DNA of 64,000 bases from Nonomuraea roseoviolacea subsp. carminata (GCF_024172185.1 NZ_JAMZEC010000001.1:6417001-6481000), one strand, 5' to 3'; positions 39,436 to 50,539 are shown, counted from the first letter of the stretch. The notes: generated from the letters alone by a model not told the origin. Program-made: numbers and translations.

Positions 39436-40752
39436 GTGAGCGAGAGGCCTGAGCGGCGTGAGACGGCGGTGCCCACGCACCCCATGATCAGCCCGCATTC
39501 GGAGCGCGCGGCCACCCGGCCGCACGAGGCGCCGCCGCCGAGCGGCCCGCCGGTCTGGGACGGCCCGCCGCCGCCCGAGTACGCGCCGGTCCAGCGCTCG
39601 GCGCGGGAGCGGGTGATGGGGCTGCCCGGCAAGGTCAGTATTCGCTGGCGGCTCACCCTGACCTACAGCGCGCTGTTCTTCGTGGCGGCCGCCGTGCTGC
39701 TGTTCTCCATCTATACGATCGTCGGGCGGGCGATCGACGGCGCGTGGCTGCAGCTCGACCTGACCGGTGTCGACCCGATCGACGCGGCGATCGCCCAGCG
39801 GCGGTGGAGCATCCAGCAGCAGCAGGCCGTGCACACGGCGCGCGACGCCCTGCTGAGCAGCTCCCTTCTCGCCCTCGTGGGGGTGGGCATCCTCGCCCTC
39901 ATCCTCGGGTACTTCGTCGCCGACCGGGCGCTGCGTCCGGTGACGCAGATGACCGCCACGGCCCGCAAGCTGTCGGAGAGCAACCTCTCGCACCAGCGCA
40001 TCGACCTGAAGGGGCCCGACGACGAGCTGAAGGAGCTGGCCGACACCTTCGACGCCATGCTCACCCGGCTCAACATCGCCTTCGACACCCAGCGCCGTTT
40101 CGTGGCCAACGCCTCCCACGAGCTGCGTACGCCGCTGACCATCAACCGGACGGTGCTGGAGATCGCCCTGTCCGACCCGGAGGCGTCGGAGGACCTCAAG
40201 GCGCTGGGCCGCACGCTGCTGGAGGTCAACGCCCGCAACGAGAAGCTCATCGAGGGGCTGCTGCTGCTGGCGCGCAGCGAGCGGGAGCTGGCGGTGCGCA
40301 AGCCGCTGGACGTCAAGGACGTGGCCACGACCGCCGTCGAGCAGGTGTCGCCGTTCGCCGAGGAGGCCGGGGTCACGATCACCACCGAGCTGGTCGGCGC
40401 GCCCACCGTGGGCGACCCGGTGCTGCTGGAACGCTCCGTCAGCAACCTGCTGGAGAACGCCGTCAAATACAACGTTCCCGAAAACGGAAAAGTCTGGATT
40501 CGGACGGGAATGGTGGACGGGGCCTTGGTTGTTCAGGTGGCCAACACCGGACAGCATGTCCCGGCGTACGAGGTGAACAGCCTGTTCGAGCCGTTCAGAA
40601 GGCTCCACGCGGACCGCGTGGACTCAGCCAAGGGAGCGGGTCTGGGCCTGTCCATCGTCCGCGCCGTGGTGCAGGCTCACGGCGGGAATGTGACCGCGGT
40701 ACCGCGGGAGGGCGGAGGACTTGTGGTGACCATTCGGCTTCCGAGTCGCTGA
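39436..40752 (+). CDS. Sensor histidine kinase with HAMP domain
   Basis: A 438-residue transmembrane kinase. A Pro-rich N-terminal cytoplasmic extension of about 65 residues precedes two membrane helices (LTYSALFFVAAAVLLFSIYT; SSSLLALVGVGILALILGYF) that flank an extracellular loop of only about 50 residues. HAMP (RALRPVTQMTATARKLSESN) is followed by the phospho-acceptor FVANASHELRTPLTI, the N box LLENAVKYNV, and the G boxes with KGAGLGLSIVRAVVQAHGG. GTG 39436 has GAAGGGGG upstream. The small sensor loop suggests a membrane or envelope signal. Confidence 0.95.
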   Translation: MSERPERRETAVPTHPMISPHSERAATRPHEAPPPSGPPVWDGPPPPEYAPVQRSARERVMGLPGKVSIRWRLTLTYSALFFVAAAVLLFSIYTIVGRAIDGAWLQLDLTGVDPIDAAIAQRRWSIQQQQAVHTARDALLSSSLLALVGVGILALILGYFVADRALRPVTQMTATARKLSESNLSHQRIDLKGPDDELKELADTFDAMLTRLNIAFDTQRRFVANASHELRTPLTINRTVLEIALSDPEASEDLKALGRTLLEVNARNEKLIEGLLLLARSERELAVRKPLDVKDVATTAVEQVSPFAEEAGVTITTELVGAPTVGDPVLLERSVSNLLENAVKYNVPENGKVWIRTGMVDGALVVQVANTGQHVPAYEVNSLFEPFRRLHADRVDSAKGAGLGLSIVRAVVQAHGGNVTAVPREGGGLVVTIRLPSR

Positions 40753-41035
40753 TCCGGCGTGTTGGTCGGGTGGGGGCGTCTCGTTCTTGCCGCACATGTG
40801 GTTGGATGTGCCGTCGAACACGGTGGTGCGCGACGCCAGGCTGTGCGTTTGGCCATATTTGGCTAACCATTGCCGATGGCAGAGGGCCCTGGCGTGTTGG
40901 GAGGTTCAGTGTTCGTTCAACCGGGGTACCGATGCAAAATCTCCCCGCCGGAGCGGGCACAAGACGCACCTGCCGGACGTTAGAAGACGCGCGATCCGCG
41001 CGACGACATATGGATGAGGGGGATGGAGTAGCACC
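40753..41035. other. 283-bp intergenic region before DUF4193
   Basis: It is less GC-rich than its surroundings near 40850-40880 (GTTTGGCCATATTTGGCTAACC). No gene is supported. It presumably holds the promoter of the DUF4193 gene. I found no strong terminator or recognised riboswitch. Confidence 0.5.
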
Positions 41036-41335
41036 ATGGCTACCGACTACGACAGCCCGCGCAAGACAGACGACGACCTCGGTGAGGACAGCCTGCAGGA
41101 ACTGCAGGCCAGGCGCACCGACAAGTCGTCCGGCAGCATCGACATCGACGAGACCGACCTCGCCGAGTCGCTGGAGCTGCCCGGCGCCGACCTGTCCAAC
41201 GAGGAGCTCAGCCTGCGGGTGATCCCGCGCCAGGCCGACGAGTTCACCTGCTCGCGCTGCTTCCTCGTGCACCACCGCAGCCAGCTGGCCTCCGAGAAGA
41301 ACGGCCAGCAGGTCTGCCGGGAGTGCGCGGCCTGA
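41036..41335 (+). CDS. DUF4193 family zinc-ribbon protein
   Basis: A 99-residue actinobacterial protein matching DUF4193 throughout: MATDYDSPRKTDDD start, the acidic middle (SGSIDIDETDLAESLELPGA), and a C-terminal four-cysteine zinc ribbon (FTCSRCFLVHHRSQL and QQVCRECAA). It is widespread and highly conserved in actinobacteria, always near dut, but its role is not known; some relatives are annotated as RNA polymerase- or dksA-like, which is not proven. ATG 41036 has GGAG at about 10 nt. Confidence 0.93.
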   Translation: MATDYDSPRKTDDDLGEDSLQELQARRTDKSSGSIDIDETDLAESLELPGADLSNEELSLRVIPRQADEFTCSRCFLVHHRSQLASEKNGQQVCRECAA

Positions 41336-41423
41336 CCACGGAGCGAAGGAGCTCGCCCACGGCGGCATGGAACGCCGCCGCACGGGCACCGAGCTGTCGC
41401 GACCAGAGGACGGAGGCTTCCGC

Positions 41424-42356
41424 GTGGCCAGACCGGACAGGCACGAGCAACACGGCGACGAGCGGCACGGCGACGAGCAGCGGGTCGACGGGCGCGTCAA
41501 CGAGCACGCTGACGCGCCGTACGACCGCGACCACCGGGACCGGCACGACTCGGACCCACGGCCGGACGGCGAGCTCGCCGGCACCGACACGGAGGTCGGC
41601 GAGCTCGTCGGCAGGCTCACCGACCCCGCCGACCTGGAGCCGGCCGAGCGGCGCAGGCTGCTCGGCCGACTGGCGCGCACGATCGGCGCCGGCGGCCGGA
41701 AGGCGCGGGCCGAGGGCATCGGCCGCGGCCGCTTCCTCGCCGACCTGTTCCTCAACATCGCCCCCCGCATCCCCATCCGCGACCTCCACACCCTCTCCGA
41801 GCATCACCACGGTCTGACCGGCGAGCAGCTCGCCGACGACCTCATCCGCACCGCCCAGAAGGCCACCATGACGGTCGGCGCCATCGGCGGGGCGCTCGCC
41901 GCGGCCGAGTTCGCCGCGCCGCCCCTCCTCCTGTCGGCCCCCGCCCAGCTCGTGGCCGAGACCATCGTCGTGGCCGCCATCGAGGTCAAGCTCCTGGCCG
42001 AGCTGCACGAGGTCTACGGCGTGCGGGTCCAGGGCACCGGCGCCCAGCGCGCCGTCGCGTTCACCTCCGCCTGGGCCAAGCAGCGCGGGATCGACCCCCT
42101 CGCCCCCGCGTCCGTCACCCTGGCGCTCGGCGCGGCGACCAAGACCGCCCTGCGCAACCGCCTCATGCGCACGCTCGGCCGTCATCTGACCACACTGGGC
42201 CCGTTCCTCACCGGCGCCGTCGCCGGGGGCGCGCTCAACCGGGCGGCCACCAAGAAGCTGGGCGAGGCCATCCGCACGGACCTGCGCGGCAAGCTGCCGC
42301 CACCCGCCGAGCGCGGCAAGCTGCCGTCCCCCAAGCGCGGCAGGTCCGGCCACTAG
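41424..42356 (+). CDS. Conserved actinobacterial hypothetical membrane-associated protein
   Basis: A 310-residue protein with a very His/Asp/Arg-rich N-terminus (EQHGDERHGDEQR, DRDHRDRHDSDPR), a helical region, then PRIPIRDLHTLSEHHHGLTG. Hydrophobic stretches follow (TMTVGAIGGALAAAEFAAPP, LVAETIVVAAIEVKLLAELH, and LGPFLTGAVAGGALNR). I do not recognise a characterised family. GTG 41424 is chosen because GGAGG sits 7 nt upstream; the in-frame ATG at 41367 has poorer spacing. It probably shares a transcript with DUF4193. Confidence 0.75.
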   Translation: MARPDRHEQHGDERHGDEQRVDGRVNEHADAPYDRDHRDRHDSDPRPDGELAGTDTEVGELVGRLTDPADLEPAERRRLLGRLARTIGAGGRKARAEGIGRGRFLADLFLNIAPRIPIRDLHTLSEHHHGLTGEQLADDLIRTAQKATMTVGAIGGALAAAEFAAPPLLLSAPAQLVAETIVVAAIEVKLLAELHEVYGVRVQGTGAQRAVAFTSAWAKQRGIDPLAPASVTLALGAATKTALRNRLMRTLGRHLTTLGPFLTGAVAGGALNRAATKKLGEAIRTDLRGKLPPPAERGKLPSPKRGRSGH

Positions 42357-42592
42357 CCGCGGCGCGGCCGAAAGACCTCCGCCGTCCGGTGTGACGGCCC
42401 ATGCCCTATGTGTGTGATATGTGCGATTCGTGTTTGTTTTCGCAGGTCCTGGGCAGGGTGTGTACGCGCCGTTCCGTATGCCTGCGCATTCTCCCCGAGC
42501 GCATGGGGCGGTGATCCGGCGAACCAGGCTCGGAGGCGGGCGCCGGGAGCCGTGTGTGGCGGCTCTCGCAGAGGTGAGCCTAGGAGGACTTG

Positions 42593-44029
<1,437 letters not shown>

Positions 44030-44325
44030 CCACGATCTGCGCCACGGACATGCCGACGCCCATGAGCACCGCGTAACCGATCGCCTCACCCATGCTGACC
44101 TCGGGGGAGTCCGGGTCGACGGGCGGCTCCTTGCCGGTCGTCTTCACCCAGACGAACCCGAGGGCCTTGCGCGCCACCCACGCGGTCGCCAGTCCCACCA
44201 GCCCGCCGATCACCCGCCAGGCCAGGTCCGGCTTCTCATCTGTCATACGGACGTCTCCTTCCCCTGTGTAACGAACCCTAGTCTGCAACGCTGGCGTGGC
44301 CCGCGAAGCCGTAGCATATGGAGGC

Positions 44326-46845
44326 ATGACTCAACAGCGACTACGCCATGCCACCATGCCGGAAAAACCGACACTTGACGGCTTGGAGCAGGTATGGGTA
44401 GCCCGCTGGGAGGAGGACGGCACCTACCGCTTCGACCGGTCGAAGACCCGCGAGCAGATCTACTCGATCGACACGCCGCCTCCCACCGTCTCCGGCTCCC
44501 TCCACGTGGGTCACGTCTTCTCGTACACGCACACCGACACCGTCGCCCGCTTCCGGCGGATGCGCGGGCGCGAGGTCTTCTACCCCATGGGGTGGGACGA
44601 CAACGGCCTGCCCACCGAGCGTCGCGTGCAGAACCACTTCGGCGTGCGCTGTGACCCCTCGGTGCCCTACGATCCCGGCTTCACACCTCCCGCCAAGCCC
44701 GACCCCAAGCGGCAGGTGCCGATCTCGCGGGCCAACTTCATCGAGCTGTGCGAGCGGCTGACCCTCGAGGACGAGAAGGCGTTCGAGGAGCTGTGGCGCC
44801 GCCTCGGGCTGTCGGTCGACTGGTCGCTGACCTACGCCACGATCGACGGCGCCGCGCGGGCCGCCTCCCAGCGCGCGTTCCTGCGCAACCTCGCGCGCGG
44901 CGAGGCCTACCTCGCCGAGGCGCCCACCCTGTGGGACGTCACCTTCCGCACCGCCGTCGCGCAGGCCGAGCTGGAGGACCGCGAGTGGCCGGGCGCCTTC
45001 CACCGCGTCTCCTTCTACGGCGAGAAGGGGCCGATCTGGATCGAGACCACCCGGCCCGAGCTGATCCCCGCGTGCGTGGCGCTGGTCGCCCACCCCGACG
45101 ACGAGCGCTACCAGCCGCTGTTCGGCACGAGCGCGCTCTCCCCGCTGTTCGGCGTCGAGGTGCCGGTCCTCGCCCACCACCTGGCCGAGCCCGACAAGGG
45201 GTCGGGCATCGCGATGATCTGCACGTTCGGCGACCTCACCGACGTCACCTGGTGGCGCGAGCTGGGGCTGCCCACCCGGCCCGTCATCGGGCGCGACGGC
45301 CGGCTGCTGCCCGAGCCCCCGGAGGGCGCCGAGCGCGAGCCGTACGAGGAGCTGGCCGGCAAGACCGTCCACAGCGCCCGCGAGCGCATCGTCGAGCTGC
45401 TGCGCGAGTCCGGCGACCTCGACGGCGACCCGCGCCCGGTCCAGCGGACGGTCAAGTTCTACGAGAAGGGCGACCGGCCCCTGGAGATCGTCACCACCCG
45501 CCAGTGGTACATCCGCAACGGCGGGCGCGACGCCGAGCTGCGCGAGCGGCTGCTGGCCCGCGGCTCGGAGCTGCGCTGGCACCCGGCCCACATGCGGGTC
45601 CGCTACGACAACTGGGTGCAGGGCCTGGCCGGCGACTGGCTGATCTCCCGGCAGCGCTTCTTCGGCGTGCCGTTCCCCGTCTGGTACCCGCTGGACGACG
45701 CCGGCGAGCCCGACTACACCCGGCCGCTGCTGCCGCCCGAGGAGATCCTGCCGGTCGACCCGTCCTCCCAGGTCCCCGACGGCTACACCGAGGACCAGCG
45801 GGGCAAGCCCGGCGGGTTCGTCGGCGACCCCGACGTCATGGACACCTGGGCCACGTCCTCGCTCACGCCGGAGATCGCGGGCGGCTGGGAGCGCGACCCC
45901 GACCTGTTCTCCCGCGTCTTCCCCATGGACCTGCGCCCGCAGGCCCACGAGATCATCCGCACCTGGCTGTTCTCCACCGTGGTCCGGGCGCACCAGGAGT
46001 TCGGCACGCTGCCGTGGAGCGACGTGGCCATCTCCGGGTGGATCCTCGACCCCGACCGCAAGAAGATGTCCAAGTCCAAGGGCAACGTCACGACGCCGCT
46101 CGGGCTGCTGGAGGAGTACGGCTCCGACGCGGTCCGCTACTGGGCGGCCAGCGGCCGGCCCGGCACCGACACGGCCTTCGACACCGGGCAGATCAAGGTC
46201 GGCCGGCGGCTGGCCATCAAGATCCTCAACGCGTCGAAGTTCGTGCTCGGCTTCCCCGCCGCCGACGGCGAGGTGACCGAGCCGCTCGACCTGTCCATGC
46301 TGGCCGCGCTGGCCGACGTGGTCGACGAGGCCACCCGGGCGTTCGAGGACTACGACTACACCCGGGCGCTGGAGGCCGCCGAGCGGTTCTTCTGGTCGTT
46401 CTGCGACGACTACCTCGAACTGGTCAAGGCCCGCGCCTACGAGTCCGACGCGGCGGCGGCCTCCGCGCACGCGGCGCTGCGGCGGGCGCTCGACGCGCTG
46501 CTGCGGCTGTTCGCGCCGTTCCTGCCGTTCGTCACCGAGGAGGTGTGGTCCTGGTGGCGCGACGGCTCCGTCCACCGCGCCGCCTGGCCGGCCGCCGAAC
46601 GCGGTGCCGGCGACCCGGCCGTGCTGGCCGTGGCCTCCGAGGTGCTGCGGCGCGTCCGCAAGGCCAAGTCCGAGGCCAAGCTGTCCATGCGCGCCGAGGT
46701 GGCCCGCCTCACCGTGACCGGGCCCGAGGCCGGGCTGGTGCGCCTGGCGCAGGACGACCTGTGCGGCGCGGGCAACGTCGAGGAGTTCGTGCTGGACGAC
46801 GGGCCCGCGTTCACGGTCGAGGTGGTGCTGGGGGAGACCGCCTGA
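44326..46845 (+). CDS. valS: Valyl-tRNA synthetase
   Basis: An 839-residue class I synthetase. The HIGH motif is LHVGH in PPPTVSGSLHVGHVFSYTHT, the editing domain includes ARPELI-like TTRPELIPACVALV, and the KMSKS loop is DRKKMSKSKGN near residue 580. A tRNA anticodon-binding domain follows (AHAALRRALDALLRLFAPFL). Length and opening (MPEKPTLDGLEQVWVARWEE) match the actinobacterial/archaeal-like ValS subgroup. ATG 44326 is used; TAGCAT ends 8 nt upstream, while GGAGG lies only 1 nt from the ATG. An in-frame ATG at 44356 is an alternative. A terminator hairpin follows. Confidence 0.96.
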   Translation: MTQQRLRHATMPEKPTLDGLEQVWVARWEEDGTYRFDRSKTREQIYSIDTPPPTVSGSLHVGHVFSYTHTDTVARFRRMRGREVFYPMGWDDNGLPTERRVQNHFGVRCDPSVPYDPGFTPPAKPDPKRQVPISRANFIELCERLTLEDEKAFEELWRRLGLSVDWSLTYATIDGAARAASQRAFLRNLARGEAYLAEAPTLWDVTFRTAVAQAELEDREWPGAFHRVSFYGEKGPIWIETTRPELIPACVALVAHPDDERYQPLFGTSALSPLFGVEVPVLAHHLAEPDKGSGIAMICTFGDLTDVTWWRELGLPTRPVIGRDGRLLPEPPEGAEREPYEELAGKTVHSARERIVELLRESGDLDGDPRPVQRTVKFYEKGDRPLEIVTTRQWYIRNGGRDAELRERLLARGSELRWHPAHMRVRYDNWVQGLAGDWLISRQRFFGVPFPVWYPLDDAGEPDYTRPLLPPEEILPVDPSSQVPDGYTEDQRGKPGGFVGDPDVMDTWATSSLTPEIAGGWERDPDLFSRVFPMDLRPQAHEIIRTWLFSTVVRAHQEFGTLPWSDVAISGWILDPDRKKMSKSKGNVTTPLGLLEEYGSDAVRYWAASGRPGTDTAFDTGQIKVGRRLAIKILNASKFVLGFPAADGEVTEPLDLSMLAALADVVDEATRAFEDYDYTRALEAAERFFWSFCDDYLELVKARAYESDAAAASAHAALRRALDALLRLFAPFLPFVTEEVWSWWRDGSVHRAAWPAAERGAGDPAVLAVASEVLRRVRKAKSEAKLSMRAEVARLTVTGPEAGLVRLAQDDLCGAGNVEEFVLDDGPAFTVEVVLGETA

Positions 46846-46865
46846 GGCCGCCGCCGGCGACGGCT

Positions 46866-46903
46866 CCGGGATGCGCCCGATCGCTTATCGGCGCGCATCC
46901 CGG
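46866..46903. terminator. Terminator hairpin after valS
   Basis: CCGGGATGCGC (46866-46876) pairs perfectly with GCGCATCCCGG (46893-46903), an 11-bp stem 20 nt after the valS stop. Confidence 0.8.
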
Positions 46904-46927
46904 CGCCGGACGTGCCAGTCTGGGGGT

Positions 46928-48133
46928 GTGCTGAGAGACCGCCCCACCAAGCTCGTGCCTCCCGTGCTGGCCAGGATGGCCGCGTGGTCGGGCTGCCTGA
47001 TCCTCGTCGGCGTGGTGGTCTACTACTTCGCGCAGGGTGTCGGGCGGCTCAGCTTCGTCGCCCTGCCCGTGGCCATCGCCCTCCTGCTGACCGCGCTGCT
47101 GTTCCCGCTCACCAACAGCCTGCGCGAGGCCGGGATGCGCCCCATCTACGCCACCTGGCTCACCATGCTGGTCGCGCTGGCCATCCTGGTCGGCACCGGC
47201 TGGCTGGTCGGGGCCCGCGCCACCGAGGAGTTCCCCAACCTCGTCGAGCAGGTCCAGGCGACCTCCCGCGACGTGCAGAACTGGCTGATCACCGGCCCGC
47301 TGCACCTCAAGGAGGCGCAGATCACCGGCTACGTCGACGAGATCGCGAACATGGTCAACACCCAGCGCACCGCCATCACCGGCACGGTGCTGACCGCGGG
47401 CGCCGTCGCCTTCGAGGTGCTCGCCTCGATCGTGCTGCTGCTGTTCGTCACGTTCTTCCTGCTCAAGGACGGCGACCGGATCTGGTCGTGGTTCCTGCGG
47501 GCGTTCGGGGAGATGGCGCCGCGGGTCGACCGCGCCGGCCGCGCGGCGTGGACCACGCTCTCCCACTACGTGCAGGGCACCGTGGCCGTCGCCGCCGTCC
47601 ACGGCCTCATCATGGGCATCGTGCTGGCCGGCATGGGCGTGCCGCTGTGGGCGCCGCTGGCCGTGCTCATCTTCTTCGCCAGCTTCATCCCCATCGTCGG
47701 CATCTTCTTCGCCGGCACGGTCGCCACGCTGGTCACGCTGGGCGCCAAGGGCCCGGTGTACGCGCTGATCTTCCTCGCCATCCTCGTGGTCGAGCAGCAA
47801 CTGGAGAACCACGTGCTCCAGCCGCTGATCGTCGGCCGGGCCCTCAACTTCCACCCGCTGGCCATCATCATCGTCCTCGCGGTGGGCGGCATCCTCGGCG
47901 GCATCGCCGGGGCAGCGGTCGCCGTGCCCGTCGCGGCGGTGATCTACCGGGCGCTGCCCGAGCTGCGCCACGACCAGCCCGCCCTGCCGCCGGGCGAACA
48001 CGCGGACGAGGACGTGGGGGAGGGGCCGCCGCCGGAGCCCGCCGCGCCGCGCCCCCGCCGTGCCGCCGCACCGGCCGCACCGGCCGCACCCGCCGGAGCC
48101 GATCGCGGCGAAAGGCCGGCCGACACCGAGTAA
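46928..48133 (+). CDS. AI-2E family transporter (PerM-like permease)
   Basis: A 401-residue membrane protein with about eight hydrophobic segments in the AI-2E (TqsA/YdbI/PerM) pattern: LILVGVVVYYFAQGVGRLSF, FVALPVAIALLLTALLFPLT, LLLFVTFFLLKDGDRIWSW, VAAVHGLIMGIVLAGMGVPL and IGIFFAGTVATLV-like GIFFAGTVATLVTLGAKGP, then EQQLENHVLQPLIVGRALNF. Some relatives export autoinducer-2, others are cation antiporters; the substrate here is unknown. The C-terminal 50 residues are Pro/Ala/Glu-rich and disordered. GTG 46928 is chosen because CAGTCT (46916-46921) lies 6 nt upstream. Confidence 0.92.
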   Translation: MLRDRPTKLVPPVLARMAAWSGCLILVGVVVYYFAQGVGRLSFVALPVAIALLLTALLFPLTNSLREAGMRPIYATWLTMLVALAILVGTGWLVGARATEEFPNLVEQVQATSRDVQNWLITGPLHLKEAQITGYVDEIANMVNTQRTAITGTVLTAGAVAFEVLASIVLLLFVTFFLLKDGDRIWSWFLRAFGEMAPRVDRAGRAAWTTLSHYVQGTVAVAAVHGLIMGIVLAGMGVPLWAPLAVLIFFASFIPIVGIFFAGTVATLVTLGAKGPVYALIFLAILVVEQQLENHVLQPLIVGRALNFHPLAIIIVLAVGGILGGIAGAAVAVPVAAVIYRALPELRHDQPALPPGEHADEDVGEGPPPEPAAPRPRRAAAPAAPAAPAGADRGERPADTE

Positions 48134-48257
48134 CCTCGTCACTCGTGACCCGTACCGCCTGGACCACGCCGTGGTGTGACCGCATCTGCGCCGGAAGGGC
48201 GTACCTTGAGGCTGAGGGGCGCATCAGTGCCCCGCAGCACCACGACGAGGTGAACCC

Positions 48258-48761
48258 GTGACCGCGACCGACCGCGACGCGGCGGGCCCCCGGCCCGCCC
48301 CTCCCACGGAGGCCCCGGCCGCGCCCACGCTGGAGATCCTCATCCAGCGGCTCGACCCCGGCCTGCCGCCGCCCGCCTACGCCCACCCGGGCGACGCGGG
48401 CGCCGACCTGCACGCCGCGTGCGACGCCGAGCTGAAGCCCGGCGAGCGCGCCGTGGTGCCGACCGGTGTCGCCATCGCGCTGCCGGAGGGTTACGCCGCG
48501 TTCGTCCATCCACGCTCGGGCCTGGCCGCCCGGCACGGTGTCACTCTGGTCAACGCGCCCGGCACGGTCGACGCCGGCTACCGGGGCGAGATCAAGGTGA
48601 CGATGATCAACACCGACGCCAGGGAGCCGTTCCTCGTGCGGCGCGGCGACCGGATCGCCCAGCTCGTCGTCCAGCGGGTGGAGCGGGCCGCCTTCCGCGA
48701 GGTGGCGCGGCTCCCCGAGTCGGCGCGCGGAGCCGGCGGGTTCGGCTCGACGGGGCGCTGA
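48258..48761 (+). CDS. dut: dUTP diphosphatase
   Basis: A 167-residue trimeric dUTPase that hydrolyses dUTP to dUMP and keeps uracil out of DNA. The five motifs are visible: HPGDAGADLHA, VHPRSGLAARHGV, VDAGYRGEIKVTMIN with the catalytic Asp, RRGDRIAQLVVQRV, and the P-loop-like ARGAGGFGSTG at the C-terminus. It has an N-terminal Pro/Ala extension of about 25 residues. GTG 48258 has GAGGTGA 5 nt upstream. A candidate -10 (TACCTT) is near 48200. It starts the conserved dut-DUF3710-OB-DUF3159 block. Confidence 0.96.
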   Translation: MTATDRDAAGPRPAPPTEAPAAPTLEILIQRLDPGLPPPAYAHPGDAGADLHAACDAELKPGERAVVPTGVAIALPEGYAAFVHPRSGLAARHGVTLVNAPGTVDAGYRGEIKVTMINTDAREPFLVRRGDRIAQLVVQRVERAAFREVARLPESARGAGGFGSTGR

Positions 48762-48811
48762 CCGGGGGCCGAGCAGGGTTCACAGAACGCTGAACAGGGA
48801 GAGTGAGAGAC

Positions 48812-49453
48812 GTGTTCCGACGCCGTCGTCGCGAGCAGCCGGAGCAGGCGGCGGCCGACGCCGCGGCCCCGGCCGAGCCCACCCGCGAGTCCGGCCCGTG
48901 GGACTCCGACGAGCCCCACCCCGACCACGACCGGATCGACCTCGGCGGCCTGCGGCTGCCGCACAACCCCGACTTCGACGTACGGCTGGCCTCCGTCGGC
49001 GACCAGCACATCGGCGTCGTCGTCATCCACGGCGACAGCACGCTGCAACTGCAGGGGCTGGCCGCGCCCAAGTCCATGGGCCTGTGGGACGAGGTCAAGA
49101 CCAAGATCACACAGCAGGTGCCGGCCCTGGAGGAGCGTGAGGGCCCGTTCGGCGCCGAGCTGCGCGGCGAGGTCACCGCCGACGGCCAGACCCGCCAGGC
49201 CCGCTACCTCGGGATCGACGGGCCCCGCTGGTTCCTGCTGGCCGTCGTCCACGGCCCGGCCGCCGCCGACGAGTCGGCCGCGGAGCCCTTCCTCGACTTC
49301 CTGCGCGACGTCGTCGTCGTCCGCGGCACCGAGCCGATGGCCCGCGAGGAGCCCATCGTCCTTCGCCGTCCCAACGAGCACGGCGCGCAGAGCGACGACC
49401 GGCCGGGCTTCAACCCGTTCCGGCGCGGACCTGAGATCAGCGAGATTCGCTGA
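48812..49453 (+). CDS. DUF3710 domain-containing protein
   Basis: A 213-residue actinobacterial protein. The family core starts at RIDLGGLRLPHNPDFDVRL and contains VVIHGDSTLQLQGLAAPKS, GLWDEVKTKITQQV, GPFGAELRGEVTA and PRWFLLAVVHGPAA, followed by a basic C-terminal VLRRP segment. Function is unknown. GTG 48812 (VFRRRRREQ) is preferred over the in-frame GTG 48803, because AGGGAGAG is 8 nt from the former and overlaps the latter. It lies downstream of dut, as in mycobacteria and streptomycetes. Confidence 0.93.
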   Translation: MFRRRRREQPEQAAADAAAPAEPTRESGPWDSDEPHPDHDRIDLGGLRLPHNPDFDVRLASVGDQHIGVVVIHGDSTLQLQGLAAPKSMGLWDEVKTKITQQVPALEEREGPFGAELRGEVTADGQTRQARYLGIDGPRWFLLAVVHGPAAADESAAEPFLDFLRDVVVVRGTEPMAREEPIVLRRPNEHGAQSDDRPGFNPFRRGPEISEIR

Positions 49454-49482
49454 CGACCTCCCATCGCATAGGCTGATTCATC

Positions 49483-49866
49483 ATGACTACGGCAGGGACT
49501 CCCAAACGGGGGTTGCGCGGGTTCTTCAGTCGGCTGGCATCCCCCCAGTCCGAGATCGAGGCGCAGATGCTGCGCGAGGACGCCGAGCAGACGGGCGCGA
49601 CGCCGATCGCCTCGTGTGGCGGCAGGCGCCGGTTCTGCGTGGCCGGTACGCTACGTACGGTGACGCTGCGGCCGAGGGGCGGCGCCCCCGCGCTGGAGGC
49701 GGAGCTCTACGACGGGTCCGACGTGATCGACCTCGTCTGGCTCGGCCGCCGCAGGATCGCCGGCATCGAGCCCGGACGCGTCGTCAAGGCCGAGGGCCTG
49801 GTGAGCGTGCAGGACGGCCGCAAGGTGATGTTCAATCCGCGATACGAGCTGCGCCCAGGGAGTTGA
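49483..49866 (+). CDS. OB-fold nucleic acid-binding domain protein
   Basis: A 127-residue protein with an N-terminal helix (RGLRGFFSRLASPQSEIEAQ) and a five-stranded OB fold (RRRFCVAGTLRTVTLRP, LEAELYDGSDVIDLVWLGRR, GRVVKAEGLVSV, KVMFNPRYEL). It resembles the small RecG-wedge/OB proteins always found in this actinobacterial block; a nucleic-acid ligand is inferred only from the fold. ATG 49483 lies 8 nt after TAGGCT (49469-49474), so it may have its own near-leaderless transcript. Confidence 0.92.
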   Translation: MTTAGTPKRGLRGFFSRLASPQSEIEAQMLREDAEQTGATPIASCGGRRRFCVAGTLRTVTLRPRGGAPALEAELYDGSDVIDLVWLGRRRIAGIEPGRVVKAEGLVSVQDGRKVMFNPRYELRPGS

Positions 49867-49870
49867 TCAG

Positions 49871-50539
49871 GTGAAGGCCGAGGCCGGAGACGCCGCCCAC
49901 GACACCGTGGAGGCGGCGGTTCGCGCCCAGCTCGCCAAGGCGTTCGGCGGCGTGCGGGGCATCATCGAGGCGGCGGTGCCGACGGCCGCGTTCACGCTGG
50001 CCTGGATCACCACCGAGGAGCTGAAGCTCTCGCTGATCATCAGCGTCTCGCTGTCGGTGCTGCTGCTCCTCGCGCGGGTCCTCCAGCGCTCGACGCCGCA
50101 GTTCGTGATCAACAGCCTGATCGGCATCGCGATCGGCGCGTTCTTCGCCAGCCGCACCGGCGACGCCAAGGACTACTTCCTGCCCGGCATCCTGTGGAAC
50201 GGCGCCTACGCCGTGGCCATGCTGCTGTCGATCGTCGCCCGGTGGCCCGTGGTCGGGTTCCTCATCGGCTCGGTGACGGGCGACCCGACCGGGTGGCGCC
50301 AGGATCCGGGCGTCGTCCGGCTCTGCTCGCGGCTGACCTGGCTGCTGCTGATCCCTTGTGTGGTGCGGGTCGCGGTGCAGCTCCCCGTCTACCTGTTCGG
50401 CGGCGGGGACGAGGCGGTGGCGGCGCTGGGCGTGGCCAAGATCGCCATGGGCTGGCCGCTGCAGATCGCGGCGCTGGCGGCCATGGTGTGGATGCTCGGC
50501 CGCGGCCGCACTCCGATCAACCCCGTGGCCCCGGCCTGA
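49871..50539 (+). CDS. DUF3159 domain-containing membrane protein
   Basis: A 222-residue integral membrane protein matching DUF3159: the N-terminal soluble helix (HDTVEAAVRAQLAKAFGGVR), then about five membrane helices (AAVPTAAFTLAWITTEELKL; LIISVSLSVLLLLARVLQRS; FVINSLIGIAIGAFFASRTG with the characteristic GDAKDYFLPGILWN; VVGFLIGSVTGDPTGWRQDP). Function is unknown; its constant neighbourhood with TrkA proteins suggests a link to ion transport. GTG 49871 follows the OB gene by 4 nt and has AGGGAG upstream. A strong terminator follows. Confidence 0.93.
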   Translation: MKAEAGDAAHDTVEAAVRAQLAKAFGGVRGIIEAAVPTAAFTLAWITTEELKLSLIISVSLSVLLLLARVLQRSTPQFVINSLIGIAIGAFFASRTGDAKDYFLPGILWNGAYAVAMLLSIVARWPVVGFLIGSVTGDPTGWRQDPGVVRLCSRLTWLLLIPCVVRVAVQLPVYLFGGGDEAVAALGVAKIAMGWPLQIAALAAMVWMLGRGRTPINPVAPA